A stretch of DNA of 64,000 nt from Juglans regia (Eukaryota; Streptophyta; Magnoliopsida; Fagales; Juglandaceae), in assembly GCF_001411555.2 (NCBI RefSeq), contig NC_049908.1, positions 29,781,964 to 29,845,963 on the forward strand, written 5' to 3'. Of the stretch, positions 9,115 to 22,931 are shown one piece after another; the stretch's first letter is position 1; each line of letters starts with the position of its first letter. A program made the position numbers and the translations under genes. A model generated the notes under the pieces. That model did not search any database. It was not told where the DNA came from and saw only the letters and a list, made by a program, of their open reading frames with translations.

Positions 9115-12100
9115 TCAAGGTGTAGAATTCGCTGGGATCTCTTGTGATATAGCAGAATCTGGCTGGTCCATATGCGATGGGATAACAAGCCGCTGCAGAG
9201 CCTTGAGAGCCACTGTGAGCTGTAAAAATGAGGGGCGCAAATTTGGATCTCTGGGAATTAACATGCAAAGAAAACGACCAATCAAACTCAATTTAGTAAA
9301 GGACTGATGATTGAAAATGTATGTAACAATTCGGAATTCTTTAAACTTACGTCTGCCAACATTCCCAAATTATCCTCGCAACCACGGGATCCACTTCCTT
9401 GGGAATGTCGAGCCGACGATTCTGAAAACCTACTGCACCCACCACTTGCATTGGGTTCATCCCACTCCAAGGTAATCTTAGAGTAGCAAGCTCCCATAGA
9501 ATAATTCCAAAGCTATAAACATCACACCTGGATATCCAACAACAGATATAATAAGGTGATCTAACACGTTTAGCAAGATTGTAGACAGAAGTAAAATTGA
9601 GTTACTGCAATGCATTGTCTGAAGGAGCTATTGATTTTCTCATTTCCAGGCTGCATTCTTTAAACCAAAGCCCAGACGGACAGGTTTTACAGGGGATGTC
9701 ACAACCACAAGAAGATTTGACACTAGCATATTTTTAATATGGCATTTTAGGCATCTTCCAAGATCAAGTAAACAAGAAAAACACAACGTTTTTTATGTTG
9801 CCCACAGATACTCTCCCAACCTCCCGCCCTTGTATTTGATGAGTTACAAAACTGTGGAGTTCTGGTCATCATATCTTTTATGCCATAAAGCTAGGACTAA
9901 GACAAATCCAGTAAGGTATCAGAACCCACATCCAGCCAAGATTAAAACAGTTAGCCAAAACAGGCACATCTCACACTGAAGTTCCCCTCAAGTGCTAACT
10001 AGATGCACAAAGCTGGTAAACCATAAGACAGCTGGAGCATGCGGTCTCTACGAAAGATTAATGGATCAAGAGCTAGCTAACTTGTATAATAACATAAACG
10101 AATATACAAAGTAAAGCTGAAGATACCACATAGAACTATACTGATAGCAATAACAACTCACTTCTCATTTGAGTTTTCATTCCGGAGAACTTCAGGTGCC
10201 ATCCACTCAGGCTAACAGACAGATAAAGACACAACATTATTCGATATAAAACAAGAAAGGGTGTTAGGTTAAGCTAATGAAAATTGTGTCATCTGAAAAA
10301 AAAAAAACTGAACAGAAGTATTGAATAATAATCTCACACACTCACCGTTCCTGCAGTTGATTTGGACGACAAGAAGGTGTGATGCTTCAAACGAGACAGC
10401 CCAAAATCACATACCTGCGTGTAAGTACTGTGGTCTTCAGACATACCTTAAATACCACCAAATTTTGAGTAATAATTATAAAGAATGTAACTGTAATGTA
10501 AGTGTGATCATGTCTCAGTTGGGGAAAAATGGAAAAGGTATCTAGTAATTGTTTCATTCTTCCAGTTTTGGCAAGCAGAGTTTTTGCATGCCTAGGAGCA
10601 GGATGCGATGCCTGGTTGAAACAAGATTTCCATTTATATGTTCTTAAGACCCTAACTTTACATTTCCAATTAATGATTAAGAAAAGAAGAAGACTTCATA
10701 ACTCTAATGCTTTTCCCAACATCCAAGCAGCCCTAAAATCCTTAGTAAGGGGACGTCTTTGCCTTCTTTTTCTTTTACCTAGGAATGAGGATACTTAAAG
10801 GAAACAAGATTTGTTTTCAGGTCTGCTGAGGAAAGAAAGTAATTCACTAGAGTTTGTCTCTTGACGGCATTGCTATGCAAACCCATGCCATGCTATGTAC
10901 AGGTAAAAAAATTAGAACACTTTTACATCTCCAGCAAGTAGATCATGGTTCACTAAGGTCAAAATAGAGACACTCACTCCGACCCTCTTGCACAAGCTCC
11001 CTGATCCAAAATCAACAGGCTTAGATTTATATATTGATAGCTAACCTCTAGATAGTTCAAGCTCAAGCAAGTTCAACTGAGTGAACAAAGAACATAGTAT
11101 GAAGCCTGTTTACATTTAGCACTCAGTTCCCACAAATACCAGAGACCTTTTGTCAGTTGGCCACTGGGGAGTCTGAAGTTAATATGTCCTGTGTACCAGC
11201 CTGTTTAGATGATACTTAATATCACAGTACATTAGCAACATAACTTGGCTGGGTCAAAGTTGGCAGTAAAAAAATGTATGACGTAAAGAAATGAACATAC
11301 AGTATATGACTTAAAAGTAGCAACTAAATACAATGAAGCTAGATTCAGCTTAGGAAAAAAAATACCACAAACAACCAATAAATCGTCATAATTAGCTCAA
11401 AACTTTGAGTGATATGCGAAACTCATAAAGAAACTCGATCGCTACTAATCAATATGCTAACCTTCACATTCCAGTTCTTATCAACCAAAAGATTTGGTGA
11501 CTTCAAATCCCGGTGAACGATTGTAGGTCTGCTGGTATGCAAGCAATTCATGCCGCTTGCCTGCAAGATGACAAGAGCTTTAAAAATGTGGATGGATTCA
11601 AATTCTGTTTAAAGAGAACACGGTAAATAATGTTACCACATCAAGGGCCATTTTTATTCTGCGCTTCTCATCAATTTGAGAATGAGGACGATGAATAATG
11701 CGATATAAGCTTCCCCTGAAATATAAAATTTAGGTAACGCAATTTCTGACGTGAGGGTCGGACATATAAACAATACACGCATTTACAAATTGATCAACAC
11801 AAGTAAAATTGATGGGACTCACTATATGAATTATCTTGCAAAAAATAAACTCATTATATGGCACAGAATTTATACCTTGGAAGAAACTCAGTAATTATAG
11901 AGAGGTTTGGAGGACGAGTTACAGCACCCACGAAAAGAACAACATTTGGATGCCGCAGTGTACGCATTATCCGTACCTTATATCACAGGAGAGATTAAAA
12001 AAATGCAGGTCAATGGTTTTGGATTGGTTAGTTCTTTTCCGATTAAAAAAAACAGATTTTGGATTGGTTAGAAGTAAAACCTATAAATCCAAAGGATGGA

Positions 12101-14930
12101 TGCTATATTTTAACTTCTGTAAGCATGTCAAGAGGGATGATCACATACCATTTTTTGCATGCCAAAAAAAAGCTGACAAATAATTAAGTAAACAAAACGA
12201 GCGAAAATGCAACTTGACCCCATAATTTTAATATGCCATTCCATTCTATCACCAAAAAGTCCACTCTTTAAATTTTTTGTTCTGTAGTCTTGCAGAATTT
12301 GTGATGGGGTGATGTTTTTTTTTTTTTTTCTTTTTATAAATAATGCAAAGTTTTATTGAAGGCACAATAACACAACCCAAGTACACAGGAAGTATACAAA
12401 AGGATACACCCAATTCGTGTGAAGGGGGTTTTAAGAATGGAACACAAATTGGATTTATCTCAATGAATACTGAATTGAGAGTGCTATCACATTCTGCTCC
12501 TAAATGACACTGCTGTTACGACAAGCTCAGACACCAGACACGAACAACTTAATACCACCACCACTACCAATAATGTTTATTTTCTAGTGTTTTTATTTTT
12601 ATTTATTTATTTATTTTGGTTGGTGATCTGGATATTCTATTTTTTCTGGATGTGATCTGCACAACATTATTTTACCATCTCAGGCAATTGACTATTTATA
12701 CGCCCGGTAACATTTCTTCTTCCTATTTCGCAGGGTATGGTCCAGATATGAAGTGTCTAAATGCAAGGCTCTAATTTTAATTTCTTTTATACTTTTTCTC
12801 CTTCAATCAAAAGAGCAGTGACACATGGGTATTTAGAGAACTAGTTCTTGGCTTACTTCACTTTTGAACTCAGCCAAAGCAGCACCTGAGAAGTCCTGGT
12901 CTAAGAACTTCTTCACAGCAACCTCCTGTAGTTCAAAATATACCAGACCAAAATTGCATTATCAGTTCTCCATTGCAGTTTGCAAAAAGCTTCAATGCTA
13001 AAGGTAAAACATTAAAGAACTAATAATACTTTAAGACATAGGGAGTAGAAGATAAAAGGAAAACAACTTTTAATTCTTCCAATTTAAACCAAAAGAGAAT
13101 TAGGAAATGTGACAATGCTTAGCAACAGTATGTACAACAGAAAGGAATTGCAGAACTCACCGTGCCCTTCAAATCAGCACGATAAACCTCTCCATATGAA
13201 CCTGTACACACGAAAAACGAACAAAAAAAAAATACACATCAATCTACAAAACAAAAGGATATTGCTATGCAAGGATTTATATAAACAAGCCCTTCCTCCC
13301 AATAGTTACTTTATAAAGTGTAATAATAGTATAGAGCTATTGTAGGAAGATGCACCTTTCAACTCATCAAAGGGATTTGGGCCTTTTAAAGAAAATTATT
13401 ATTCTAATACATAGTTAATACACAATTATTACTTATAAAAAAGTTAATACACAATTATAGCATTGCCAATGGTCTTTAGACCAAATGACATTTCCTACAA
13501 CAAAATAATGAATTGGGGGTGCGGTTTGGTTTTTGAGTGTGTGTGAACCAAAAAAGGAGTTAAAATCAACCTATATGCACTACCAAAATCACCATATATA
13601 ATAAAGACATTGAACAAGCCATATGTATATTACCTAGTCCAATCCTTTCACCAATATCCAGGTCTTCCCAACGAATTTCACATTCTCCTACATCCACATC
13701 ATAAAATATTTGATCAACCCTACTTGTGCAGGAATCAACAGATGAGCTAGGACTTTCTGGATCCTTCAATTTCAAATCAGTCCCCATAAATCTATCATGT
13801 GTACACTTTCTACGATCAAGGAAACCAATTTCTTTCTCTTCATGCTTTTTAACCACATCCACCCTGTCACTTCGAGATTCCTCCTCATTCTTGGGGTGTT
13901 CTTCCTTCAAATCAGCATTCAGGCCCTCAACCAAAGGCAACCTGTTAAACTGACTCGTGGTAGCTTCCAACATTGAACCAGTGACATTGACAGAACTTGC
14001 TGCATCACCATTTATACTGGACACATTTGAATTACCAGATGATTTGAAACCATCACCATACATCTTTCCCGATATAGTAGAACCAGAGGAAGCAGTCGAT
14101 GACAGATTATAGTCATTAGATTGACGATTAATTCTTGGAAAGAGACCCTCCATATAATCATACTCCTTTTTCCTAGGGACTTCATTGCAAGCATATGGAT
14201 TCTTCCATGGTACAGGAGGTCGACCAGAGACAGAGATATTTCTCGGCGTTGGAAGCTCACCAGCTTTATATCCTGCAGGTTTGTTATGTACAGAAGCTTT
14301 GCCGGTCCCATTTATCTGGAATGGATTAAGATCAGCAAAAAGGTTTTTTAAATCTTCAGGACTATTTTGGTTATATGGAACTACATTGAGGTTCATCCTC
14401 ACACCATTACTGACTGATGAGGAAGGAATATCTGCCTGATTGGTAATCAACCTATTAGATGTACCAGAAGAACCAGCAGATGTATCACCCCTTGTACCTG
14501 GGAATAGAGGCATGAACTCTGCATTTTCAGAACTTGACCTTCTTTCCAAATGTGAACTACTTTCTAATGCGCCATTTTGACTGCTGCCTTCACCAAGTCC
14601 AGGCTTTGGTTTTAAGTAAGCAACTCCGCTGATATTAGAGGGATGAAGAGATGGGATTTTGTTTATTTGAGAATTGTATGGCTTAAACACAGTTTCCTTC
14701 GTACTTAGAATATCAGCTGGTATAAGTGTTCCAGGAGCTCCCATTAGATCAACCAAAAACTCGCTGAAGGCAAAAATATATATTAGATTTGTGTAGAAGG
14801 AAAAAATAGGTTAAAATTTATACTGACAAATTAGAAACACAAACATTTTGCACATGCATCTCATGAAGAGATTCTGTATTGCATATACGAGAGAACAAAG
14901 CGTGGAACATTCATAAGAAAGGGGGGGGGG

Positions 14931-14964
<34 letters not shown>

Positions 14965-17900
14965 AGCAGAAAGATGAGAGCACAGAGAAAAGCCGTAGAT
15001 AAGATCAATCTGAAAATTTTGAAGTTGTTTGATAATTATTTCTAAATGAGGGAACTACTTCTAACAATTCACTTTTATGGTATTTTAGAAAAGAGCAGAG
15101 AGAGGAGGTTAAGATCAATGAAATTCAGTATCTAACTTGCCACTGATGATTAAGAAAGGAACATAACCTAGTGACCATAAAAAATAGTGAGTAAAGAGAT
15201 CAATTGCTGGATATTCTTCCGAAGCAAATCCCTCTTTAGAAAAATTTTTCAAAGTTAACGATTTGTTATTCAAGTGGCTTTATGCTTAAGACAACAACTT
15301 ATTAATGGATAGAGAAGTAATATCTGTAATGACCCTCACACACACACACACACACACACACACCAACACACACTGATCATATACTTCTTCAGTTACAAGA
15401 GGAATATCCACAACCACCTATGAATATAGATGGATAAGTTAAGACTAGCTAACTATTAATGCATTTGGATCGGAGTTCACTTTGCAAGGAATTTCCACTT
15501 TCAAGGTATAGCGAGTTACTTGAGGGACCACACATAAATGCCACTTTCAAAGTGATTGTTATATGACCCAGACTTGCTTTATCAAGATGGATAATATAGA
15601 TATTGTCTAGGGTACGGTTACGTGTAAAGATAACATTTGGTGGGTGAAAAAGTAGAAGTTGGGAGGAAAAGTAAAGTTGAGGGAATGTTGACACTTTAAT
15701 AAAGAGGAACTTATAGAAGTAGAAAAAAATTGGAATAAATTAATAAATACCTTGAACACTAAAGCAAAACTTACATGCACAAACAAACATAAGCTGATTG
15801 CCTCAGTTATAAGAACAGGACTAAAAAACTAATGGGCGAACCAAAAAAAAAACAGGAGTCAACCTTTCATCTTCCAACTTTATTATGTTGACAGCATCAT
15901 CCTCAACGCCTGTGTAATGACTACCTTTTACTAGTCTACAAGGCATCCTCATATTGTCAGCTAATACCTGGCATCAACACAAAAAATAAAAATAAAAATA
16001 ATACATCTCCTATTGACCCCATAACCAAAATATTAGAGGAACTTCATATAGATCATTAGTGATAATGGTACAATAAGAAAAAAAAAAAAAAAAACTTTAC
16101 AAAATAAAGAAGAATTAGATGAAATGTTTACTCAAGTCTAGCGCTGAAAAATTTAAGCAAACTTATTTCATTGTGTTGATGGATAGGAAGCACTCAACTA
16201 AATAAACTAAGCAGAGACACAACCACATTGATTTTGATGGGGACTCCCCAATTTTGTGTACAAAGGTGAAATTATTTGCAGATCAAATAGACAGCACAGA
16301 TATACATACTCTACATTTGGTTCTAACTAGGGGAGCCAAAAGCATTATTTCTTTACTTGAGTGTGAATGGTAATTAAAATTAGAGCACCTATCAGTATTT
16401 AATTATTCTTTTGATTTTATTATTTTTTTGGAAGAATCCTTAATTACAGTCTTTAAGTTTTTATACAGAATATAGGTGTAAATGGGTGAGGCTTCATCAA
16501 GATTGATAATATCCTGCACTATCATACTTCCATCATTGGACATCTATATCCCATAACAGCACGACAAATCCAATTTTTCAGAAGACAGAAAAGTTTTGAT
16601 AGCATCCTAGAACAACACGAGTGTAACGCCCCAATGGAAGACCCAAACCACATGGCTTATACTCCAAAAAGACTAGTCAATGATACAATTGGAGCCCCAT
16701 TAAAACCATATAAAGAGCAAGAACTTCTCCTTCCCAAGCAATGTAGGATCTCGTACACCACCTACCATTTTCCTTATCATATGAGGTATTACAATGAGTA
16801 TTGTGTTTGATGTATAAATAGGGTGCTGACCACCATATGAAGACATGCAGATATGGCTACATATACTTGTGAGTAGACTGAATGGAAAAGATGATGTTTA
16901 TTTATGTTTATAAGTGCCTGTCTGCCCGTTGAATAACTTACAGAGTTAAATAACAATGAATCTAATTAAACCCTCTTTACAAACTGTAGTGCACTTTTAA
17001 ACCACAAAATTGTTTAGGAAAGTACATTTTATGCATGGAGACCAACTTAATCACTTTGCATATTCCATATATTGCCTCTACCATAGTTTTATTTGAAAGA
17101 ACATACTTGTCTCACAATGTAATTTATGCAATACTCACCAACACTGTGAGCATAGCAAAAATTACTTTTTGCCTTTCATCAGGGAAATGATTTTTTGGAC
17201 ATCAAGAAAAATAAGTGAAAATGGGTGAGGGATGTAGTAATTAACTGGCAATAAATTAATTTCAATTGAATTTTAATTTTGAAAATTTTAAGGTTAAATA
17301 AAGGTGGAACCTATTTAAGCGTTCAGAGATGTGTCAAAATTGGGTTCACAAAGATGTTCTCAACTAGAAACTGACATGCCAACCGTTTCCAGGAAGAAAT
17401 ATTCTCACATATATATATGCACAGCAAGAGAAAGCGAGAGAGAGAGAATGAAAGTTATCAGCAAAACTTAATTACTTATAAAAAAAAAAAAAAACTTAAT
17501 GGCATGTTCTCCATGTCAATTCTTTTTGTGCTTTATTTTTTTGAACTGATGACCTAACCCAATCCTACCCACCTCCAAAAATAATACATGCTTTTTGAAA
17601 AAAAAAAAAAAAAAACTAAATTTTCAGGTTAGACCAGATACTTCATGAGAAAATCATCTTATAACAGATGAACTCAAAAGAAACAGTTATTTACTTTACT
17701 GTAGTACCACACTATGGATCCACACCAAATAATTGAGCTACCCTGCCACAAGGATGTGTTTGGATGTTGAAGTGAGTTGAGTTGAGATGATAAAATATTG
17801 TTAGAATATTATTTTTTAATATTATTATTATTTTGGAATTTGAAAAAGTTGAATTGTTTATTATATTTTGTATTGGGATTTGAAAAAGTCGTAATGATGA

Positions 17901-20900
17901 GTTGAGATGAGTTTGGGATCCAAACTCACCAGCTACTGCTTAAATTGGCAATTTTTAAACTATGGAATGTGCATTCTAAGAGAAAAAAGTACCCGTATAA
18001 TATTATAAAATTATAAACAAAGCTTGAATTGAAACTTCAGAAATGGAATTGCCACAATAAATCTGATAAAAAATATATTGCCTATAGAGCATAAAGTCAA
18101 TAATTAAAGACTGATGGCTAACCTTGAAAAGTAAAGCACGATGTCGAGAAAGGCCAGCATTTATGAACCCGATAGGCAACACACTAGTGTGAAGAGATGT
18201 CCTCAACTCTGTTCTCCTTTCCATCCAGCGTGCTAGCATAATATTAGCATCCTTCACAGCCCCACCCATGTGTCCAGTGACTAATTCAGCAAGCCTTTGT
18301 ACCAACACACCAACCTCAGTGACAGGGCAGTCTAAAATAATACATTGTGCAATTTGCAGTAATTCTTCCAGAGCAGGGTCGATTGTTCGATTAACAATTA
18401 CGACTTCAAATCCAGAACTCCCAATGTTTGTTTCAAGATCTGCGAGAGAGGGAATCTTTCCTTGCTTTGCTGAATCTGTGGAGAGCCCATATACGTCATA
18501 AAATCCATCCACCACCTTATCCTCATAGTCAAGCACATTGTATTCCTTGTGAACCAAAGAACCAAAATAAGTCCAGCCAAATAAGAGAAGCATGAATACA
18601 ATTATTTAAACTAGAGTTTGCAAGCAAGAAAAACATTTTCAAGCATTAACATAAAGCAAACATCTAGGGACACTATAGTTGGATGTTAAGTTTTTGAAAC
18701 CATGAAAGTCTTCCTTCTTCCGCCTCTGTCTCACTCTGTGTGCTGGTCAGAACCTCGTCATCTCTTGCATACTTGGGAATATGCATTTTGAGTTTTTTAA
18801 TGAAAATTTCATCTCTTATATATAAAAAAACACCACTATTCTTGCTCACATGCAACTTTTGAATAACCAATAGAAAAAATTAAAGGTCAACTATGCAGTA
18901 CAATAATCCAACAAAAGTCCAGTTAAAACTAACTAAACCGAGTAAAAAAGAAAAAAACACAAATGTTTACCACTACGGCATTGTTCTCCAGATTTACAAA
19001 AATTACCACTTTCTAGAGTGGAATGCTGTCAGAGAAAGAGCTTGGATACGAGTCTGCTCATATGCAAAATAGTTTACCTAAAGTAATGTCCATAGTGCAA
19101 TGTTATTCCACTTTGTCCCAATCAATACCATATTAATTGTAATGTTCCAGAAAATTATTAAAAGCCAACATATCCCTATATAAATCACAAAAGCCCATTT
19201 AACACCATCTAATCATCATAATCACAAAATGTACAACAAGATTAAAAAACCAGCTAGAGTTGCAAATGGATGTTTTAACATTTCCTCGACTTTGACCCCC
19301 ATGAGCCCAAAGTCCCTGCATAGCAGAGACTAATACAGAATTTATACACTTTTTTTTTATAAGTAATAAGAGATATTATTAATGCAAGTAGATAGGCATA
19401 ACCTAAGTACACAGGAAGTATACAAAAGGAAACACCTAAATACAAACTAAGAACTAGGGACTAGCAAAGCCTAAAAAAGAAGCATTTAAAATATCTCCAT
19501 TCAGTACAAGAGTTTTCGCCCAAAAGCAAAAAGTTCAAAAGAAAAACTCTCTAAGTACTTATAAAAAAAAAAACTCTCTAAATTCTCCCAACAAACGTTC
19601 TCTGTCATCAAAACAGTGTCCATTCCTTTCTAGCCATAAAAACCACATTAAACATAGAGGAATCATCTTCCAAATATCAGCAATAATGGCTGCCCATATA
19701 TCCTTTCCAACAAGCCAATAGATCCACCACTCTCTTGGGCATCACCCAAGCTACACCCGACCTGCTGAAAATCTCATCCCAAATAGTCTTTGCCACATCA
19801 CAATGCAGAAACAAATGATTGACCGACTCCCCATCTTTCTTGCACAAGTAACACCAGTCCAAGCAAATCACAGAATTTATACACTTCCCTCTAACTAGCA
19901 CTACCAGAAAATCAAATCCCTTTGCAGAAGCAGACAACAGTAGCAATTCATCCAAAAAATTGCCAAATTAAGTAAAATTGTCCGAATGCAAGAATACATT
20001 ATCATCTCATAACACTTGTGAAAACTTGGGGAAGATTCATGAAAATTAAGTTAGGTTTGTAGAATTGATGTTCCTCATTTCGCATGAACCAAATTCAAGA
20101 AAACTTCTAGTTCTTTTAGCATAAATATCCATTGGAAAGGAACTATTTCCCAACTAACAATACCACATAATTTTGGCTTGGAGCAATCAGTAACCAATTC
20201 TATTTTAAAGTTGAGAGATTTCATGAGAACTAATTGCAGATAACTGCGTACTACATAGCTTCATGAAGAAATAGGCCAAATAAGCCTATTTACAGAAATT
20301 ATATCTACTACTTTGCCCAAGCAACACGGCTACCAACTCCTTTTTTTCTCCAAGAATAGGCCTAGCCTAGTATATACAAGAGAAAACCCTGACTAGGAGG
20401 GTGCAAGAGAGACAAGGAAATCATGAAGGGCCACGCCATTGAAATCAACAGCATTGGACCAAGTACATAACGTGCTATAAAATAAAGCTATAAGTTCCTC
20501 TAGCAATCTCTCCTTGTCCTCAAAAGTCCGAGCATTACGTTCCTGCCAAACTGCTGTAATCATCTTCCAAACTGCTGTAATTTGATGTACACCTCCAATA
20601 ATTGGCCAGCTAGCCAAAGCTGCCACCACAGTCTTTGGCATAACCCAACCCAACTCTACTCGACCCAGCAACCCATCCCATAAAGCCCGTGCTATCTCGC
20701 AGTGTAATAAGAGGTGATCTACCGACAAGCCTTGATACACCGCTACCAACTCAGACCACAAATACTTCAATACAAATCACCATAACCCAAGCTAGCATGT
20801 TTTTTACTTCAGAAGCAATTGAAAATTGTATTAAAAAACACAAAAGGCAGAGCCAAATCTCACATGTAGTATATAAGACGAAAAATTAACTAATAATAGG

Positions 20901-22281
20901 AAAATGGACAATAAAATGGAAACTCGGCCCATTAGAGTCCATTGACTAACCAAAGGAACAAAGTATTAAAAAGAAGTTTTAAGCTCCTCCGGCATCCACT
21001 CACGATCCTCAAAATGTCTATCATTCATTTCCCTCCACCACATCACTGCAAACAAATAGGAATCATCTTCCACACTACTACAAAATTATTTTTTTTAATA
21101 ACTAATAAGAATTTTATTATCACGAATAGGCATAGCTCAAGTACACTGGAAGTATACAAAGAAAATACCTACTACACTCTAGAAAACAGGAAAACTAAAA
21201 CAGAAACAGATTCAATACATTCTCATCATTCCTTTCAAAATTCTGCAAAATTCTACTACACACTACTGCAAAATTCTGTAGGTTCTCTATGTATGAATCA
21301 GATTCTGCCCAAATCTAGCTGCCGATCAAACAAAATTTGACATTGTGCAGTTATCAACATCCCTTCAAATCTTAAAGACACCATGTTAACAACCATAAAT
21401 TAACCCCATACAGTACAACTCCCTACATGCAACACGCAATCGAGTCTCATTGAATTACCCCTTAATTCACATAATTAATCAAAAAAACTGAGTATGTAAG
21501 ATTGTGCAGTAAATTGCCTAACATATAGCAACACAAGTAGGCAACTATCCAAGGTCCCTATATCAAGCTCATTTAGTACATTATACAACATGCAATTTCC
21601 AATCACATCTCCAAGAACCAAGTTATCTCTAATTCAAAAGTAATTAAGCAAACTTCAAACAGTAGGCAAAAAAGAACGATAAAATGCCTGACTTGCACGC
21701 ATCCGATAACCAATACATAAATAATCATAATTAGCTACGAAGAACCAAGGAAAAACCCCTAATTAACCATCAGTCACAACTAAATCACTACAAGACCAAA
21801 ACTTAATCGAATTTGAACTTCAAGATTTTCACTAAAGTCTAAAACTCACCCAATACTGCCTCGACAGCGACTCCGCCGTTACCTCGTCCTTATCCCTCGA
21901 CAACTCAATCTGATGACCTCCCAAGCTCAGCAGTGTCGCAGCGCGGATCTGATCCTTCTCCGGATCATCGCGGGACTCCGAATTCGACGCGCTGATCGCC
22001 AGGGCCAGCTGAACCTGGAACTCCTCCTCCGAAGAGATATAGTCCGGGCGATTACTTGAGGTGGGCGATGGCACTGGACCCGCGGCACTAAAAGCCGGCA
22101 ACGGCGAAGGTGACTGCGACGAAGGACTCGCGGGAGCTGCAACGGAGCTCTGGCCGTTGACGGAAGCCGCGCGGTGATCGGAGGCGCACGATGCTGAGGA
22201 AGAGGTTGAGGTGGGGATTTCGTTGGATCGGTTAGGGTCATGGTTGCTCCCTAAGTGAAGCTTCTTGAAAATGTGCTTCAT
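9115..22281 (-). CDS. EDR1: EDR1-like Raf-type MAPKKK
   Basis: This is a complete gene of 13 coding exons and about 969 aa (Arabidopsis EDR1 is about 933). Exons from the start: 21850-22281, 18123-18545, 15864-15967, 13634-14763, 13161-13201, 12857-12925, 11876-11976, 11637-11715, 11462-11560, 10346-10414, 10162-10211, 9351-9527, 9115-9250. All junctions are GT-AG and keep frame. The N-terminus MKHIFKKLH and the [15 protein letters not shown] segment are EDR1 hallmarks. The EDR1/CTR1-type domain covers about residues 90-340, followed by a low-complexity Ser/Asn-rich linker. The kinase has the GLGSYGEV loop (about 695-702), VAVK Lys715, HRD Asp811, DFG Asp829 and APE near 854-856. In Arabidopsis EDR1 restrains cell death and salicylate defence. 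Every key catalytic residue is present. Intron 1 is swollen by LINE insertions. Confidence 0.95.
12317..12425 (-). mobile_element. LINE 3' tail in EDR1 intron 6
   Basis: Poly-T at 12317-12331 followed by TTTTTATAAATAATGCAAAG and the CAAGTACACAGGAAGTATAC block is the reverse complement of the LINE 3' end also seen at 19351 and 21088. It lies in the intron between exons 6 and 7. No clear target-site duplication was found, so the 5' limit is approximate. Confidence 0.6.
14921..14963. repeat. G-run plus (GA)n microsatellite
   Basis: About 13 G followed by about 15 GA units, in EDR1 intron 3. It is likely to be length-polymorphic. Confidence 0.9.
15337..15363. repeat. (CA)n microsatellite
   Basis: About 13 CA units in EDR1 intron 3, with an imperfect extension to 15373. 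Confidence 0.9.
17756..17927. repeat. MITE, family 1, in EDR1 intron 2
   Basis: The ends GTTTGGATG and GGATCCAAAC are inverted. The interior has the family signature: gttgagatgag, an AATATTGTTAGAATATTA segment, a ttgaattgtttattatattttgtat segment, and a second gatgagttgagatgag near the right end. Many relatives lie at 22725, 33551, 35636, 38028 and elsewhere. It is non-coding, with a length of about 170 bp. Confidence 0.7.
19351..19869 (-). mobile_element. 5'-truncated LINE with target-site duplication
   Basis: The poly-T start at 19351 marks the 3' end of a minus-strand LINE. The 17-bp duplication ACAGAATTTATACACTT flanks it (starting at 19335 on one side, at 19870-19886 on the other). The body encodes the end of ORF2: a zf-RVT-like zinc-binding motif with [18 protein letters not shown] and [11 protein letters not shown]. 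About 519 bp remain. It lies in EDR1 intron 1 in the same orientation as the gene. Confidence 0.88.
20340..20741 (-). mobile_element. Second 5'-truncated LINE with target-site duplication
   Basis: The 11-bp duplication GCTACCAACTC lies at 20329-20339 and 20742-20752. Between them is about 400 bp that starts with poly-T and encodes a minus-strand ORF2 C-terminus ([18 protein letters not shown], then [19 protein letters not shown]). It was inserted independently of the element at 19351 but belongs to the same LINE lineage. Confidence 0.85.
20940..21070 (-). mobile_element. LINE ORF2 remnant
   Basis: The minus strand, with interruptions, gives a VWKMIPICL...[13 protein letters not shown] stretch that resembles the end of LINE ORF2 in the neighbouring copies. 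It is degraded, and the element at 21088 is inserted next to it. Confidence 0.5.
21088..21258 (-). mobile_element. Third short LINE 3' fragment with target-site duplication
   Basis: The 17-bp duplication CACACTACTRCAAAATT (one A/G mismatch) lies at 21071-21087 and 21259-21275. It flanks about 171 bp that starts with T-rich sequence and TAATAACTAATAAGAATTTT. The block CAAGTACACTGGAAGTATAC matches the other LINE 3' ends. It is non-coding. Confidence 0.85.
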
Positions 22282-22724
22282 ATCTTTCTAACGCCCACCC
22301 CTTCTCGCTCTTGCCCGAGCTCCCTCTCTCTCTCTCTTCACTTTCTCACTGTTCCAACAAATTTCCCTCGTATTCTGTTTTATATCTCTTAATTTTCCAT
22401 CAGTTTCTCGTAGTTTCTGTCTGACTTCGTGTTTCTTTGGTGGTCAAGAGAGAAGGAACTGTTCGGAGGGGAAACTTAACGCGGTGTTGCGGTGCCATAC
22501 GCATGTTTCATTTCCATTTTACAATAATGAAGTTTTCGAATAAATTGTTTTTCAGCAGTATTGTTATCAACCTCGCTGACTTTTTTTTTTAAATAGATTT
22601 TATTTTATCTATAAAAGAAATTATAACTGTGACCAATCAATACAGAAAAAATTCTAAATACAAACTAAATTATATATCTATTATACACTTTTTTATACAT
22701 AAATTTTTTTACGACAAATATTGT

Positions 22725-22931
22725 TTCGTTTGTTTTTAAAAATGAAATGAGATGAGATTAAAGTTGAAAAGTTAAATAAAATATTGTTAGAGTATATTTT
22801 TTAATATTATTTTTATTTTGAGATTTGAAAAAGTTGAATTATTTATTTTATTTTGTATTGAAAGTTAAAAAAATTATAATAATTAAATGATATGAGATGA
22901 GATAGGATGAAATATTTTTCCAAAACAAAGG
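22725..22931. repeat. MITE, family 1, upstream of EDR1
   Basis: The ends TTCGTTTGTTTTTAAAAATG and CATTTTTC..AAAACAAAG are loosely inverted. The interior carries the family signature gatgagatt...AATATTGTTAGAGTATATTT...ttgaattatttatttt...gatatgagatgagat. Confidence 0.6.

Noticed and set aside
15337..15373. Possible short tandem array of CRISPR or satellite type
   Set aside because: It is a plain dinucleotide microsatellite in an intron.
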